The translations under genes were made by a program, and so were the position numbers. Below, one piece after another: positions 26,881-38,188 of a stretch of DNA of 64,000 bases. Source of the DNA: Malikia spinosa (GTDB lineage: Bacteria; Pseudomonadota; Gammaproteobacteria; Burkholderiales; Burkholderiaceae_C); NCBI RefSeq assembly GCF_002980625.1, contig NZ_PVLR01000006.1, forward strand, positions 62,001 to 126,000, in the 5' to 3' direction. The notes under the pieces are model-generated. The model ran no database searches, was not told the DNA's origin, and saw only the letters and a list, made by a program, of their open reading frames with translations. How positions within the stretch are numbered: position 1 is the first letter of the stretch; each line of letters opens with the position of its first letter.

Positions 26881-28131
26881 TTACTGGCTGCGTGGCCACA
26901 GCGCCCAGAGTTCGAGCGGCTGCTTGAGCCCGGCAGCCAGGGTGTAGGCGTCGTCGCCCCAACCGGTGAAATAGTCGGCCCGCACCGCGCCCACGATGGC
27001 GCTGCCGGTGTCCTGCGCCAGCACGAGTTTCTCGAACTGCGCCGCCGGACCGGCGCTGCGCAGCCAGACCGGAGTGCCGTAGGGGATGCTGTCGCGGTCG
27101 ACCGCGATCGAGCGGCCCGGCGTCAGCGCCACGCCCTGGGCCCCGCGCGGACCGAAGCGGGCCTCGAATTCGCCCAGCGCCTCCTCGCGGAAGAACACCA
27201 CGCGCGGGTTGGCGGCCAGCATCTCGGGCACGCGGCCCGGGTTCTGCTGGGCCCAGGTGCGGATCGCCTCCCAGGTGCCACTGTTGATCAGCTTGCGATC
27301 GAGCAGCCAGCGCGCCACGCTCTGGTAGGGCTGGCCGTTGGTGCCGGCATAGGCCAGCCGCACCTGGCGCTGGCTGCCGTCGGCTTCGGTGATGTTGAGT
27401 CGGCCCGAGCCCTGGATCTGCAGCAGCAGCGCGTCGATCGGATCGGCCAGCCAGGCGATCTCCTGGCCCTTGAGCGCGGCCTTGGCCTGCGGCGAGCGCT
27501 CCATGTCCTGCCGGCTGTACCAGGGCGTGCCGTTCTTCACTCCGGCCGGCAGTCGATACAGCGGCACGCCGAAGCCGGCATCGGGCAGCCGGCTCGCGCT
27601 CATGACCGGCTCGTAGTAGCCGGTCAGCAGGCCCTTGGTCTCGCCGGCCGGCGCGCTCAGGCGGTAGGGCTGCAGGCGCCGCATCAGCCAGTCATGCTGT
27701 TCCTCGGCGCTGGCGAGCGTGAGCTGGCGCACCTCGGCGCAGACCGGGCCGAAGCCCGGCGCGGGTCGCTCGCAGCTGCGCAGCCAGGCGTTCCAGGCCT
27801 CGTGCAGGGCATCAAAGCCCCAGCCCGGCAGTTCGCTCCAGCGCGCCGGGGTCCAGACGCTCTTGCCGCGGGCGATGGTTTCCGGCAGCGGCTGGCTGTC
27901 GGCCCATTGCCAGGCGGCCGAGCTTTGCGGCGTGACCACGGCGGCACGCCCGGTCGGGTCGGGCGTGGCCTGCTGCGGCAGCACCACGCGTTCCTGCGGC
28001 AGCGGCACCGTGTTGCAGGCCGCCAGCAGCCAGGCGCTGACAAGCAGTGCCGCCCGGCGCAGCAGGGTCGCACCAGGCGGGCGCGCCAGGCCGCAGGGCG
28101 GCGTCGGGGAAGGCAGGATCAGGCGGTTCAT
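26881..28131 (-). CDS. mltA: Membrane-bound lytic murein transglycosylase A (lipoprotein)
   Basis: MltA cleaves peptidoglycan glycan strands to 1,6-anhydro ends from the outer membrane. The 416-residue protein has a lipoprotein signal (LLRRAALLVSAWLLAAC, lipobox LAAC), the MltA barrel from about residue 110 (GLLTGYYEPVMSASRL), and the C-terminal 3D domain with its conserved aspartates (GRSIAVDRDSIPYGTPVW, LVLAQDTGSAIVGAVRADYF). The ATG at 28131 puts the lipobox at a normal distance; the frame is open further upstream. It is 46 bases downstream of the nitrilase gene. Confidence 0.93.
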   Translation of the reverse strand: MNRLILPSPTPPCGLARPPGATLLRRAALLVSAWLLAACNTVPLPQERVVLPQQATPDPTGRAAVVTPQSSAAWQWADSQPLPETIARGKSVWTPARWSELPGWGFDALHEAWNAWLRSCERPAPGFGPVCAEVRQLTLASAEEQHDWLMRRLQPYRLSAPAGETKGLLTGYYEPVMSASRLPDAGFGVPLYRLPAGVKNGTPWYSRQDMERSPQAKAALKGQEIAWLADPIDALLLQIQGSGRLNITEADGSQRQVRLAYAGTNGQPYQSVARWLLDRKLINSGTWEAIRTWAQQNPGRVPEMLAANPRVVFFREEALGEFEARFGPRGAQGVALTPGRSIAVDRDSIPYGTPVWLRSAGPAAQFEKLVLAQDTGSAIVGAVRADYFTGWGDDAYTLAAGLKQPLELWALWPRSQ

Positions 28132-28177
28132 GCCTGAAATTTTCGCACGCGCGAGCGCTGCCAGGGGGCTGCGCGTC

Positions 28178-28984
28178 TCAGAGCCTGCGATGCTGCAGCG
28201 CGGGCAGCTGCTGGCGCACCGATTGCAGCCGGGCCAGGTCGAGTTCGCAGACCACCAGGCCGGCACCGACCGCATGCTGGCCCAGGATGGCGCCCCAGGG
28301 GTCGACCACCAGGGTCTGGCCCCAGGTGTGGCGGCCGTTCTCGTGCAGGCCGCCCTGGGCGCTGGCGATCACGAAGGCCTGGTTCTCGATCGCACGCGCA
28401 CGCAGCAGGACTTCCCAGTGTGCCTGTCCGGTGGTGTAGGTGAAGGCCGAGGGCACGACCAGGATGTCGGCCGCGAGCTGGCGGTACAGCTCGGGAAAGC
28501 GCAGGTCGTAGCAGACGCTTAAGCCCACGCGCCAGTCCTTGCCGCTGCGGTCCTTCAGCGTGAAGGCGGTCGGCTGCTCGCCCGCGATCAGCGCGGCAGC
28601 TTCGTCATAGCGTTCGCGGCCGTTGTCGTAGCGGAACAGGTGGATCTTGTCGTAGCGCGCCGCGACCTTGCCCTTGGGGTCGTAGACCATGCAGGCGTTG
28701 GCCGCGTGCTCGGGGTCGTCGGTGGCCATCGGCAGCGTGCCGCCCACGATCCAGAGTCCGAGCTCGCGGGCGGTATCGGACAGGAAGTCCTGCACCGTGC
28801 CCAGGCCGGGCGTCTCGGCCAGCAGCAGCTTGTCGCGGTCGCTGCGACCCATGAAGCAGAAATACTCGGGCAGCACGGCGAGTTCGGCACCGGCGGCGGC
28901 CGCCTGGTCGAGCAGGCGGTGTGCCTGGGCCAGGTTGCGGTCCACGCTGATTTCCGAAACCATCTGGATGGCGGCGACTTTCAT
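28178..28984 (-). CDS. Carbon-nitrogen hydrolase (nitrilase superfamily, Nit-type amidase)
   Basis: A 268-residue nitrilase-superfamily amidase. The catalytic triad is E40 ([11 protein letters not shown]), K113 ([11 protein letters not shown]) and C158 ([14 protein letters not shown]). Sequence and length resemble Nit1/NitL-type enzymes that hydrolyse deaminated glutathione, a metabolite-repair role. It overlaps the yhdP stop by four bases (ATGA) and precedes mltA, a betaproteobacterial gene order that does not itself reveal the substrate. Confidence 0.9.
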   Translation of the reverse strand: MKVAAIQMVSEISVDRNLAQAHRLLDQAAAAGAELAVLPEYFCFMGRSDRDKLLLAETPGLGTVQDFLSDTARELGLWIVGGTLPMATDDPEHAANACMVYDPKGKVAARYDKIHLFRYDNGRERYDEAAALIAGEQPTAFTLKDRSGKDWRVGLSVCYDLRFPELYRQLAADILVVPSAFTYTTGQAHWEVLLRARAIENQAFVIASAQGGLHENGRHTWGQTLVVDPWGAILGQHAVGAGLVVCELDLARLQSVRQQLPALQHRRL

Positions 28985-31900
28985 GGTTGTCCTCCTTGGG
29001 TTTTTTCCGGTAGCTTAGCCGCGCCGGGCTCAACTTTCTCGACTTTCGGGTCGTACCAGGACCCGCTGACGTGGAACTGTTGTGTCGCTGCCGCCCGCAG
29101 CGGCTTGCCGATCAGGTATTGCGCCACGAAACTGCCGAGCCCGACGGCCGGATTCACCAGGCTGGTTATCAGCGAGGCGCCGCCGGTATTGAGCTCGGGG
29201 ATCACGAGCGCCGAGAGGTCCTGCGTTTCCTGGCCGAGGTCGGCCGATCCGTCGAGGAAGACGACCGCGTTGACGCCCCGCATCTGCAGGTTGTCGCTGC
29301 TGATCACGCCCTGGGCGATGCGGGCGCTGCCGCGCACCGAATCGAAGGCGAAGCCCTCGCTGAAGATGTCGCGGAAATCCAGCGTCAGGCGGCGTGGCAG
29401 TGCCTGCAGGCTCAGCACGCCGAGCAGCTTGGCCAGGCCGGGGTCGGCCTGCAGGAACTGGCCGCGCTCGAGCGCGAGCTGCAGCGCTCCGTTCAGGCTC
29501 GGCGGGTGCAGCGCCAGCGGCGAGCCCAGCCAGGCGACCTGGCCGGTCAGCGAGCCCTGGCCGCCGCGCACCACGCCCGGCATGCCCAGGCGCGCCAGCA
29601 GCGCGCCGGCGTCCTCGATCTCCAGCTTGAGCTGCAGCGCGGTGCGGCGCTGGACCGCAGCGCCGACCGTGCTGGCCGCACCTGTGACGCCCCTGGGCGC
29701 CGCCGCGATGGCCCAGTGGCCGGTGGCCTGCAGCCGCGCCTCGGGCGAGCTCAGGTTGAGCTTTTCGAGCCGCCAGACGCTGCCGGCTTCACGCTGGCTC
29801 GGACTGGGCTGCTGGTTGACGGCCTCGATCTCGAGCCGGCCCAGCTTGCGCGAGCCGAGCTCGAAGTCCTGTACCACGATGTCGAGCGCCGGCAGCCGCA
29901 CCGGTGCCTGCTGGGTCAGCTGCTCGATCTCGCTGGCGGCGCTGTGCGGCAGCATCAGGTGCTCGAGCCGGGCATAGACCCGCCCTGGCGAGTCGGCATC
30001 GGCCGGCTGGTACTCGACCCGGCCCTTGAGCTGGCGTGCCGCGATCGTGCCGCGCCAGCTGTTGCGCTCGAGCTGGCCCTTGAGCTCGAGCTCATGGAAG
30101 CTGCGACCTTCATGATCGATCTGACGCGCGCGCAGCGCCACGTTGCCGGGCCAGTAGGCCCGGCTGTCGCTGGCCAGACCGGTCGCGCTGGCAGCACCGA
30201 CTGCACTGCTGGCAGGGTCGCCGGGGCCAGGCGCCGCTTGCGCCGCATCGAAGGCGTCCTGCCAGTCCTCGAGCGAGAGCCGGTCGAAGGCCAGCTGGGC
30301 CTGCACGCCGCGGGCCGGCAGGGCCGGGCGCTCGGTTCCCAGCGCCAGTGCGCCGCGCAGCACCCGGGTCTGCTCGCCCTCATGTTCGCGCTCGTAGCGC
30401 GCGCTCACGACCGGCTTGGCGGCCGGCCCCAGGTCCAGGCTCAGCAGGTCGCGCCAGCGGCCATTGTCGGGTGTCTGCGGCGCGACCTCGTAGCGCATCG
30501 GCAGGCTCTCGGTCGCGGTCTTGCCCAGCGGGGCGGGCAGGGCCAGCGCCAGGCCCTGCAGGTTCGAACTCACCGTCAGCGCGGTCGCCGCACCCTGGAA
30601 TTCCAGCTGCACCTGATAGCCGGTGCTGCCGCTGGCGATCTGGCCCAGGGCCGCCAGCGCCTGCCACTGGCTGGCCTGGCGCAGGCCCAGGGCGCTGGCA
30701 CTGCCCTGGCCGCTGAAGCTGACCAGCGCGCCCTTGCCCGGCGTCATGCCGCCCTGGAACACCAGCTCGCCACCGAGCAGCTGGGTGCGTGCCTGCGGCA
30801 CGTTGAAGCCCTGTTCGCTGAAGCGCAGCGAGCCGCTGGTACCCGTCAGCGTCGGCGTGTCGGGCGTGAACTGCATGTCGTTGCCGGGGAACTGCACCAG
30901 GCCCTCGACCCGGCTGCTCTCGATCCGTTCGAGTGGCAGCTCGAGCCGCAGCTGGACCTGGGTCTGGCCGTCGATGCGCGCCTGCTCGAGCGCGTGCCCG
31001 GTCATGCCCAGCAGGGGCGAGCGGTTGACGAAAGCCAGCGCGTCGGCGGCCGGACCGGCGATCTGGCCCTTGATCTGCAGCTGCGGTGCATGCGCCAGGT
31101 CCGGGATGCGTGCCTCGACCTGGCTGGCGCGCAGCTGCGGCAGCTCGGCGACCTGGGCCCGGCCCTGCACGATCGCGAGCGAATTGCCGTCGATCTGCAG
31201 CTCGCCGTCGACCTGGCTCAGCGCCGGCCAGGCCGGTCGGCCGTCGGTGTTGCGCATGGCCGGCACATAGTCGAGCTCGACCCCGCTCACGCTGGCGCGC
31301 ACGCTGAACTCGCCGCTGCCGGGCCGGCTGAAGGGGAAATCCGCCAGGTCACCGCGGACCTTGAATTGCGCCGAGCGCGACTGGCCGCGCCGGATCGCAT
31401 CGCGCACATAGTGGCGCGCCTCGGCATTCACGCCCAGCGGCAGGTAGCGGTGCACGCGGGTGCCGTCGGCGCGCGACAGCGTGGCATCGAGCTCGAGCCG
31501 GCCGGGAAAGCGGCTGCGCGGCGTGCTGCTGACCGGGCTGCTGGCCGGATCGCTGGTCTGCCAGCGGCCCTTGGCCTGGCCGGCGGCATCGGCATTGGCA
31601 AAGCTCAGCTGCGGGACTTCGACCTGGATGCGGTCGCCGTCGATCGTCCATTGCAGTTCGGTCTGCAGCCGGTCGAACTCCAGCCTGGGTTGTTCGAACA
31701 GGCCCGGAAACTCGAGCGCGCCACGTTCGAGCTCCACGCTGGCCTGGCCGCCGCTGTCGCTGGCATCGAAGTCCAGGCTGGCGCCGCTCAGTCCCGGCCG
31801 GCCGTTGCTGGCGTTGCCGGCCTGCAGGCTCAGCCCGCTGACCTCTCCCTTGGCCTGCCATCGGCCCTGGGGCTGCGTGCCGGCCTGCCATTGCAGCTCG

Positions 31901-33123
31901 AGCTGCTCGATCAGTCCGGCCGGCTGCAGCTGGTCCAGCCAACGGCGCCCCGGGGCCGGCAAAGGCAGCTGTGCTGCCAGCTGGCGTAGCGCCACCAGGT
32001 CGAGCCGGTCGCCTTCCAGCCGCAGCGTCTGCAGGCCACCCCCTTTTTCACTGGCTTGGCGGGTCTCGCGGTAGCGCAGGTTGCCGCCGGGCCAGGTGGT
32101 GCCCTGATCGGTGCGGAAAGCCAGGTCGCGGGTCGCGATCTCGAGTGCGCCTGCCTCCTGCTTCAGCTCAAGGCGCCCGCCGAGCTGCTGCAGCTTGAGC
32201 GGCTGGAGATCGGGCGCCAGCCGCAGCGCGAGCCGGCGCAGCGCCAGGTCGCCCGTGAAGCCGGTCCACTGGCCACGGCTCAGCTCGCTCCAGAAGGCCA
32301 GCGAGCCTTCGCCGTCCTGCAGTTCCAGCTGTTGCAGCAAGCCGGGGTCGAGGTACTGGCGCAGCGGCTGCAGCCGGAGTTCGCTGAATTCGCCATAGAG
32401 CTGGCCGCTCCAGTTCTTCAGCTCGCCCGCGCCGGCCAGCGACAGCAGCGGCTGGCGAAAGCGCCCGCGCAGGCTGAAGCGCGCGCCCCAGTCCGCCGGT
32501 GGCGTGGCGTCCAGCCGCAGCTGGTGCTGGCGGCCCGGGTTGCGCAGCAGCAGGCTGACCTCGCGCAGCTCCAGCGGCGGTGCCTGCGGGCGCAGTTCGT
32601 CGCTCCAGCGCAGCAAGCCGTCGCGCAGCAGGAATTCACGCTGGGAAAAGAACCAGTCGGCCGCCTCGCTCGGGCCGCCGCGGCTCGCCAGCGCGATGCC
32701 GGCCAGCGTGACCACGCCGTCGGCCTGGCGGCGCAGCTCGAGCTCCGGCCCATCGATCACCAGCTGCTCGAAGCCCAGGCTCAGCAGCGAGCGCAGCGAC
32801 AGCGTGCCGAGCACGCTGGGCAGGCGCAGCGCCTCGCGCCCCTGCGAGTCGAACAGGCGCAGCTCGCGCAACGTCAGCTGGGGCAACAGGCTAGCTGATT
32901 CGGCTTGCAGCGCGCCGATCTCGACCCGTAGCCCCAGTGCCCGCGTGGCGGCTTGCTCCAGCTCGGGCTTCCAGTTTTCGATTCGGGGCACAATGACCCA
33001 GTGCAGCAGGCCCCAGCTGAGCGCGACCAGGCACCAACTGGTCAGCAGCAGCCAGAGCAGGGCGCGTGCCGATCCCGCTGCCAGGCGCAGCATGGCGGTG
33101 GGACGGCTGGAAACAGGATTCAT
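28981..33123 (-). CDS. yhdP: YhdP family AsmA-like envelope phospholipid transport protein
   Basis: A 1380-residue bridge protein of the AsmA-like clan; YhdP with TamB and YdbH carries phospholipids from the inner to the outer membrane. One N-terminal membrane helix (ALLWLLLTSWCLVALSWGLL, about 22-41) anchors it, and the rest is a long periplasmic beta-rich groove: an AsmA-like start (RVEIGALQAESASLLPQLTL), DUF3971-type middle and the AsmA C-terminal (GVNAVVFLDGSADLGQETQD, VGLGSFVAQYLIGKPLRAAA). The reading frame is open another 2.3 kb upstream, but that part is the shadow of glnE; the ATG at 33123 puts the helix at the terminus. Its start is 12 bases from the divergent glnE start. Confidence 0.92.
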   Translation of the reverse strand: MNPVSSRPTAMLRLAAGSARALLWLLLTSWCLVALSWGLLHWVIVPRIENWKPELEQAATRALGLRVEIGALQAESASLLPQLTLRELRLFDSQGREALRLPSVLGTLSLRSLLSLGFEQLVIDGPELELRRQADGVVTLAGIALASRGGPSEAADWFFSQREFLLRDGLLRWSDELRPQAPPLELREVSLLLRNPGRQHQLRLDATPPADWGARFSLRGRFRQPLLSLAGAGELKNWSGQLYGEFSELRLQPLRQYLDPGLLQQLELQDGEGSLAFWSELSRGQWTGFTGDLALRRLALRLAPDLQPLKLQQLGGRLELKQEAGALEIATRDLAFRTDQGTTWPGGNLRYRETRQASEKGGGLQTLRLEGDRLDLVALRQLAAQLPLPAPGRRWLDQLQPAGLIEQLELQWQAGTQPQGRWQAKGEVSGLSLQAGNASNGRPGLSGASLDFDASDSGGQASVELERGALEFPGLFEQPRLEFDRLQTELQWTIDGDRIQVEVPQLSFANADAAGQAKGRWQTSDPASSPVSSTPRSRFPGRLELDATLSRADGTRVHRYLPLGVNAEARHYVRDAIRRGQSRSAQFKVRGDLADFPFSRPGSGEFSVRASVSGVELDYVPAMRNTDGRPAWPALSQVDGELQIDGNSLAIVQGRAQVAELPQLRASQVEARIPDLAHAPQLQIKGQIAGPAADALAFVNRSPLLGMTGHALEQARIDGQTQVQLRLELPLERIESSRVEGLVQFPGNDMQFTPDTPTLTGTSGSLRFSEQGFNVPQARTQLLGGELVFQGGMTPGKGALVSFSGQGSASALGLRQASQWQALAALGQIASGSTGYQVQLEFQGAATALTVSSNLQGLALALPAPLGKTATESLPMRYEVAPQTPDNGRWRDLLSLDLGPAAKPVVSARYEREHEGEQTRVLRGALALGTERPALPARGVQAQLAFDRLSLEDWQDAFDAAQAAPGPGDPASSAVGAASATGLASDSRAYWPGNVALRARQIDHEGRSFHELELKGQLERNSWRGTIAARQLKGRVEYQPADADSPGRVYARLEHLMLPHSAASEIEQLTQQAPVRLPALDIVVQDFELGSRKLGRLEIEAVNQQPSPSQREAGSVWRLEKLNLSSPEARLQATGHWAIAAAPRGVTGAASTVGAAVQRRTALQLKLEIEDAGALLARLGMPGVVRGGQGSLTGQVAWLGSPLALHPPSLNGALQLALERGQFLQADPGLAKLLGVLSLQALPRRLTLDFRDIFSEGFAFDSVRGSARIAQGVISSDNLQMRGVNAVVFLDGSADLGQETQDLSALVIPELNTGGASLITSLVNPAVGLGSFVAQYLIGKPLRAAATQQFHVSGSWYDPKVEKVEPGAAKLPEKTQGGQP

Positions 33124-33135
33124 AGGCTCGGAATT

Positions 33136-35916
33136 ATGATGGTCAACCAGGTAGCGGACAGTGCCGCTTCGGAGCAATTCACGCTCAGACATGCCGGCGC
33201 GGCCGGCCAGTCGCGCTTCGTGCAGCGCATTCGTCGCCGCTATGAGCAGGAGCTCGCGCTGCTGCCGCCCGGCGCGCCGCGGCGCGAGATCATGTTGCAG
33301 ACCCTGGAGCAGCTGCGCGCGCGCGGCCTCGACCTCGGCTCCGCCTTGCGCGTGCTGCGCCATCTGGTGCTCGAACGCCTGACGGTGCTCGATACCGAAT
33401 ACGAGGCCCCGCTGGCCGTGGTCACGCTGGCCGTCACCGAGCTGGCCGAGATCGCGCTCGACCAGGCGCTGCTGCAGGCGCAGCAGGAGCTCGACGAGCT
33501 GCACGGCGCCCCGCTGTTCCAGGACATGTCGCTGCCGGCCGCCCAGGGTCCGCAGTTCAGGCGCGCCACGCTCTGGGTCGTCGGCATGGGCAAGTTCGGC
33601 GCCCGCGAGCTCAATGTCTCGAGCGACATCGACCTGATCTACGTCTACGACAACGACGGCGACACCGCCGGCAACGCGCTCGGGCGCAACCGCATCAGCA
33701 ACCGCGAGTATTTCGCCAAGGCGGTCAAGCGCATCTACGCCACCGTCGGCGACATCACCGAGCATGGTCAGGTGTTCCGGGTCGACCTGATGCTGCGTCC
33801 CAACGGCAGCTCGGGTCCGCCGGCGGTCTCGCTCGGTGCGCTGGAGGAGTATTTCCTGGTCCAGGGCCGCGAGTGGGAGCGCTTTGCCTGGCTCAAGAGC
33901 CGGATCGTCGCGCCGCTGGCCGCCATTCGCGACGGCAACGCGGCCCAGTTGCGCGGCGTCGTGCTGCCCTTCGTGTTCCGCCGCTACCTCGACTACAACG
34001 TGTTCGATTCCTTGCGCAGCCTGCACCGCCAGATCCGCGAGCATGCGGCCAAGCGCGCTGCCGGCCACCCCGAACGCGCGCATGATGTCAAGCTCTCGCG
34101 CGGCGGCATCCGCGAGATCGAGTTCACCGTCCAGCTGCTGCAGGTGGTGCGCGGCGGCGCCTTCCCCGAGCTGCGCAAGCGCCCGACGCTCGACGCGCTG
34201 CAGCGCGTGACCCGCGCCAACCTGATGTCGGCCGCGACCGCGCAGCAGCTGGCCGAAGCCTATGACTTCCTGCGCCGGGTCGAACACCGCATCCAGTACC
34301 TCGACGACCAGCAGACCCATATCCTGCCGACGCGCGACGACGACCTGGCCTGGATCGCGCTGACCATGGGCTATGCCGATACCTGCGCCTTCCTGTGCGC
34401 CTTCGATGCCCACCGCGAGCTGGTGGCGCAGGAGTTCGACACCCTGCTCGGCCAGTCGGGCCAGGCCAGCTGCAACGGCAACGGCTGCAACGGCCAGCCG
34501 CGCAATGGCGTCGAGAGCCTGCAATCGGTGCTGCCGCAGCTGCCAGTGGCCTTTGCGGCCAAGGTGGCCGAATGGACCGAGCACCCGCGCGTGCTGGCGC
34601 TGCGCGAGGACGCCCGGGTCCGGCTGGCGCGCCTGGTGCAGCGCACCGGAGCCTGGATCGAGGAAGGCAAGGTCAGCGAGCAGGGCGCGCTGCGCATGGC
34701 CGACTGGATCGAACCGCTGCTGCGGCGCGAGAGCTACCTGGCGCTGCTGCAGGAGCGGCCCTCGGTGCACGAGCGCCTGCTGCGCATCTTCGGCTCCGCC
34801 AAATGGCCGGCGCGCTACCTGCTCAAGCATCCGGGCGTGATCGACGAGCTCGCCAGCCAACAGCTGTTCGAGGACCGCTTCGATCCGGCCCAGTTCGAGT
34901 CCGAACTCGAGGCGCGCCGCGTTTCGCTGGCCGCCACCGGCGAGGACGACGACGAGGCGCTGCTCGACCTGCTGCGCCGTGCCACCCACGCCGAAACCTT
35001 CCGTACCCTGGCGCGCGATGTCGAGGGTGTGCTGAGCGTCGAGCAGGTCGCCGACGACCTCAGCGCGTTGGCCGACAGCGTGCTGCGCGTGACCGGTCGC
35101 TGGTGCTGGCAGCGCCTCAAGCAGCGCCACCGCGACGAGCCGCGTCACGCCATCATCGGCTACGGCAAGCTCGGCGGCAAGGAGCTCGGCTACGGCAGCG
35201 ACCTCGACATCGTGTTCGTCTACGAGGACGACGACGAGCGCGCGCCCGAGGCCTATTCGGCCTTCGTGCGCAAGCTGATCAACTGGCTGACCGTCAAGAC
35301 CGGCGAGGGCGACCTGTACGAGATCGACACCGCGCTGCGTCCGAACGGCAACTCGGGCCTGCTGATCACGACCTTTGACGCCTTCGCCGACTACCAGCAG
35401 CAGCGCGGCAGCAATACCGCCTGGACCTGGGAACACCAGGCCATCACGCGCGCGCGCTGCGTGCTCGGTGCGCCCGAGCTGGCCGCGCGCTTCGACGCCG
35501 TGCGCGAGGCCGTCATGAGCGCGCCGCGCGACCGCTCAGCGCTGAAGGAGGAGATCCGCAGCATGCGCGAACGCATGCGCGAGGCCCAGCATCTGCGCGA
35601 GGGGCGCTTCGACATCAAGCACAGCCCGGGCGGCATGATCGATGTCGAGTTCATCGTCCAGTTCCTGGTGCTGTCGGCCTGTGCCGAACATCCCGAGCTG
35701 CGCGGCAACGTCGGCAACATCGCGCTGTTGCAGCGCGCCGAGGCCGCTGGAATGCTGCCGCCCGGCATGGGCGAGGCGGCGGCTGCAGCCTACCGCGAGT
35801 TGCGCCACCTGCAGCACCGCGCCCGTCTCGACGAGTCCAGCACCCAGTTCGACCCGGCGCCGCTGCAGCCGCACATCGACGCGGTGCTGGCGCTCTGGAA
35901 TCAGGTGCTGGGCTGA
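33136..35916 (+). CDS. glnE: Bifunctional glutamine synthetase adenylyltransferase/adenylyl-removing enzyme
   Basis: GlnE adds AMP to glutamine synthetase and removes it, under PII control, setting ammonium assimilation. The 926-residue protein has two nucleotidyltransferase domains: the adenylyl-removing half around 150-175 (VVGMGKFGARELNVSSDIDL) and the adenylylating half around 674-700 (GYGKLGGKELGYGSDLDIVF), each with the D-x-D pair, plus GGIREIEFTVQLLQVV and GGMIDVEFIVQFLVL. A short asparagine/glycine-rich insert (NGNGCNGQPRNG) lies near 455 between them. ATG at 33136 or 33139. Divergent from yhdP with 12 bases between. Confidence 0.96.
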   Translation: MMVNQVADSAASEQFTLRHAGAAGQSRFVQRIRRRYEQELALLPPGAPRREIMLQTLEQLRARGLDLGSALRVLRHLVLERLTVLDTEYEAPLAVVTLAVTELAEIALDQALLQAQQELDELHGAPLFQDMSLPAAQGPQFRRATLWVVGMGKFGARELNVSSDIDLIYVYDNDGDTAGNALGRNRISNREYFAKAVKRIYATVGDITEHGQVFRVDLMLRPNGSSGPPAVSLGALEEYFLVQGREWERFAWLKSRIVAPLAAIRDGNAAQLRGVVLPFVFRRYLDYNVFDSLRSLHRQIREHAAKRAAGHPERAHDVKLSRGGIREIEFTVQLLQVVRGGAFPELRKRPTLDALQRVTRANLMSAATAQQLAEAYDFLRRVEHRIQYLDDQQTHILPTRDDDLAWIALTMGYADTCAFLCAFDAHRELVAQEFDTLLGQSGQASCNGNGCNGQPRNGVESLQSVLPQLPVAFAAKVAEWTEHPRVLALREDARVRLARLVQRTGAWIEEGKVSEQGALRMADWIEPLLRRESYLALLQERPSVHERLLRIFGSAKWPARYLLKHPGVIDELASQQLFEDRFDPAQFESELEARRVSLAATGEDDDEALLDLLRRATHAETFRTLARDVEGVLSVEQVADDLSALADSVLRVTGRWCWQRLKQRHRDEPRHAIIGYGKLGGKELGYGSDLDIVFVYEDDDERAPEAYSAFVRKLINWLTVKTGEGDLYEIDTALRPNGNSGLLITTFDAFADYQQQRGSNTAWTWEHQAITRARCVLGAPELAARFDAVREAVMSAPRDRSALKEEIRSMRERMREAQHLREGRFDIKHSPGGMIDVEFIVQFLVLSACAEHPELRGNVGNIALLQRAEAAGMLPPGMGEAAAAAYRELRHLQHRARLDESSTQFDPAPLQPHIDAVLALWNQVLG

Positions 35917-35961
35917 TCCGCGGCCCGCGCCCGGCCGTTCACTGCCGTCCGTATCTGCCGC

Positions 35962-36579
35962 TTACTGCGGCGGGCGCGTGTCGGCGAAGCTCGGCCGGGT
36001 CATGAGCTTGTCGTGCAGCCTGAGCAGCCGCGGATGACGTTCGCGCCAGGCCAGTTGCGGGAAGCGGAAGTCCAGATAGCCGAGCGCACAGCCCAGCGCC
36101 ACATCGGCCAGGCTCAGGTGGATGCCGTGGCACCAGGGGCGTTCGCCCAGCTGGCGCTCCATCAGCACCAGCGCGGCCTCGACCTTGCCGAGCTGGCGCG
36201 CGATCCAGGCCGGCGAGCGTTCACTGTCGGCGCGGCCCGGCCAGTGCGACTCCTGGCGCGCCAGCACTGCCGCGTCAAGCAGGCCGTCGGCCAGCGCTTC
36301 CCACTGCTTGACTTCCATGCGTTCCCGACCTGCCGCCGGGATCAGCCGGCCGACCGGCGACAGCGCATCGAGGTACTCGACGATCACGCGCGAGTCGAAC
36401 ACCGCCTCGCCGCCGTCGAGCAGCAGGCAGGGCACCTTGCCGAGCGGGTTGTGCTGGGCGGCCAGGCTGTCGGGCGCCATCACGTCATCCTCGACATAGG
36501 GACAGTCGAGCTTTTTCTCGGCCAGGACGATGCGAACCTTGCGCACGAAAGGGCTGGTGGCGGTGCCGATCAATTTCAT
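35962..36579 (-). CDS. Glutathione S-transferase family protein
   Basis: A 205-residue GST. The thioredoxin-like N-terminal domain starts MKLIGTATSPFVRKVRIVLAE, with S9 as the likely glutathione-activating residue, and includes NPLGKVPCLLLDGGEAVFDS with the cis-proline and the D-S gamma-glutamyl-binding pair. The helical domain from about 85 (RMEVKQWEALADGLLDAAV) contains LSLADVALGCALGYLDFRFP. It resembles the YibF/beta-like GSTs. Convergent with glnE, divergent from purB. Substrate unknown. Confidence 0.9.
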   Translation of the reverse strand: MKLIGTATSPFVRKVRIVLAEKKLDCPYVEDDVMAPDSLAAQHNPLGKVPCLLLDGGEAVFDSRVIVEYLDALSPVGRLIPAAGRERMEVKQWEALADGLLDAAVLARQESHWPGRADSERSPAWIARQLGKVEAALVLMERQLGERPWCHGIHLSLADVALGCALGYLDFRFPQLAWRERHPRLLRLHDKLMTRPSFADTRPPQ

Positions 36580-36581
36580 AG

Positions 36582-38108
<1,527 letters not shown>

Positions 38109-38143
38109 CGACGGCATCCGCCCTGACATGGGCGGATCGCACA

Positions 38144-38173
38144 GCAAAAAGCCCCTTTTCAGGGGCTTTTTGC
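38144..38173. terminator. Bidirectional terminator between purB and the ProQ/FinO gene
   Basis: GCAAAAAGCCCC and GGGGCTTTTTGC form perfect 12-base arms around a six-base loop. Both strands have a T run after a GC stem, as needed for convergent genes. Confidence 0.93.
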
Positions 38174-38188
38174 ATGGTTGCGGCTGTT

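Noticed and set aside
33124-35436. Upstream extension of the yhdP reading frame to 2151 codons
   Set aside because: The extension lies opposite glnE and has no family similarity; the ATG at 33123 places the membrane helix at the N-terminus as expected.
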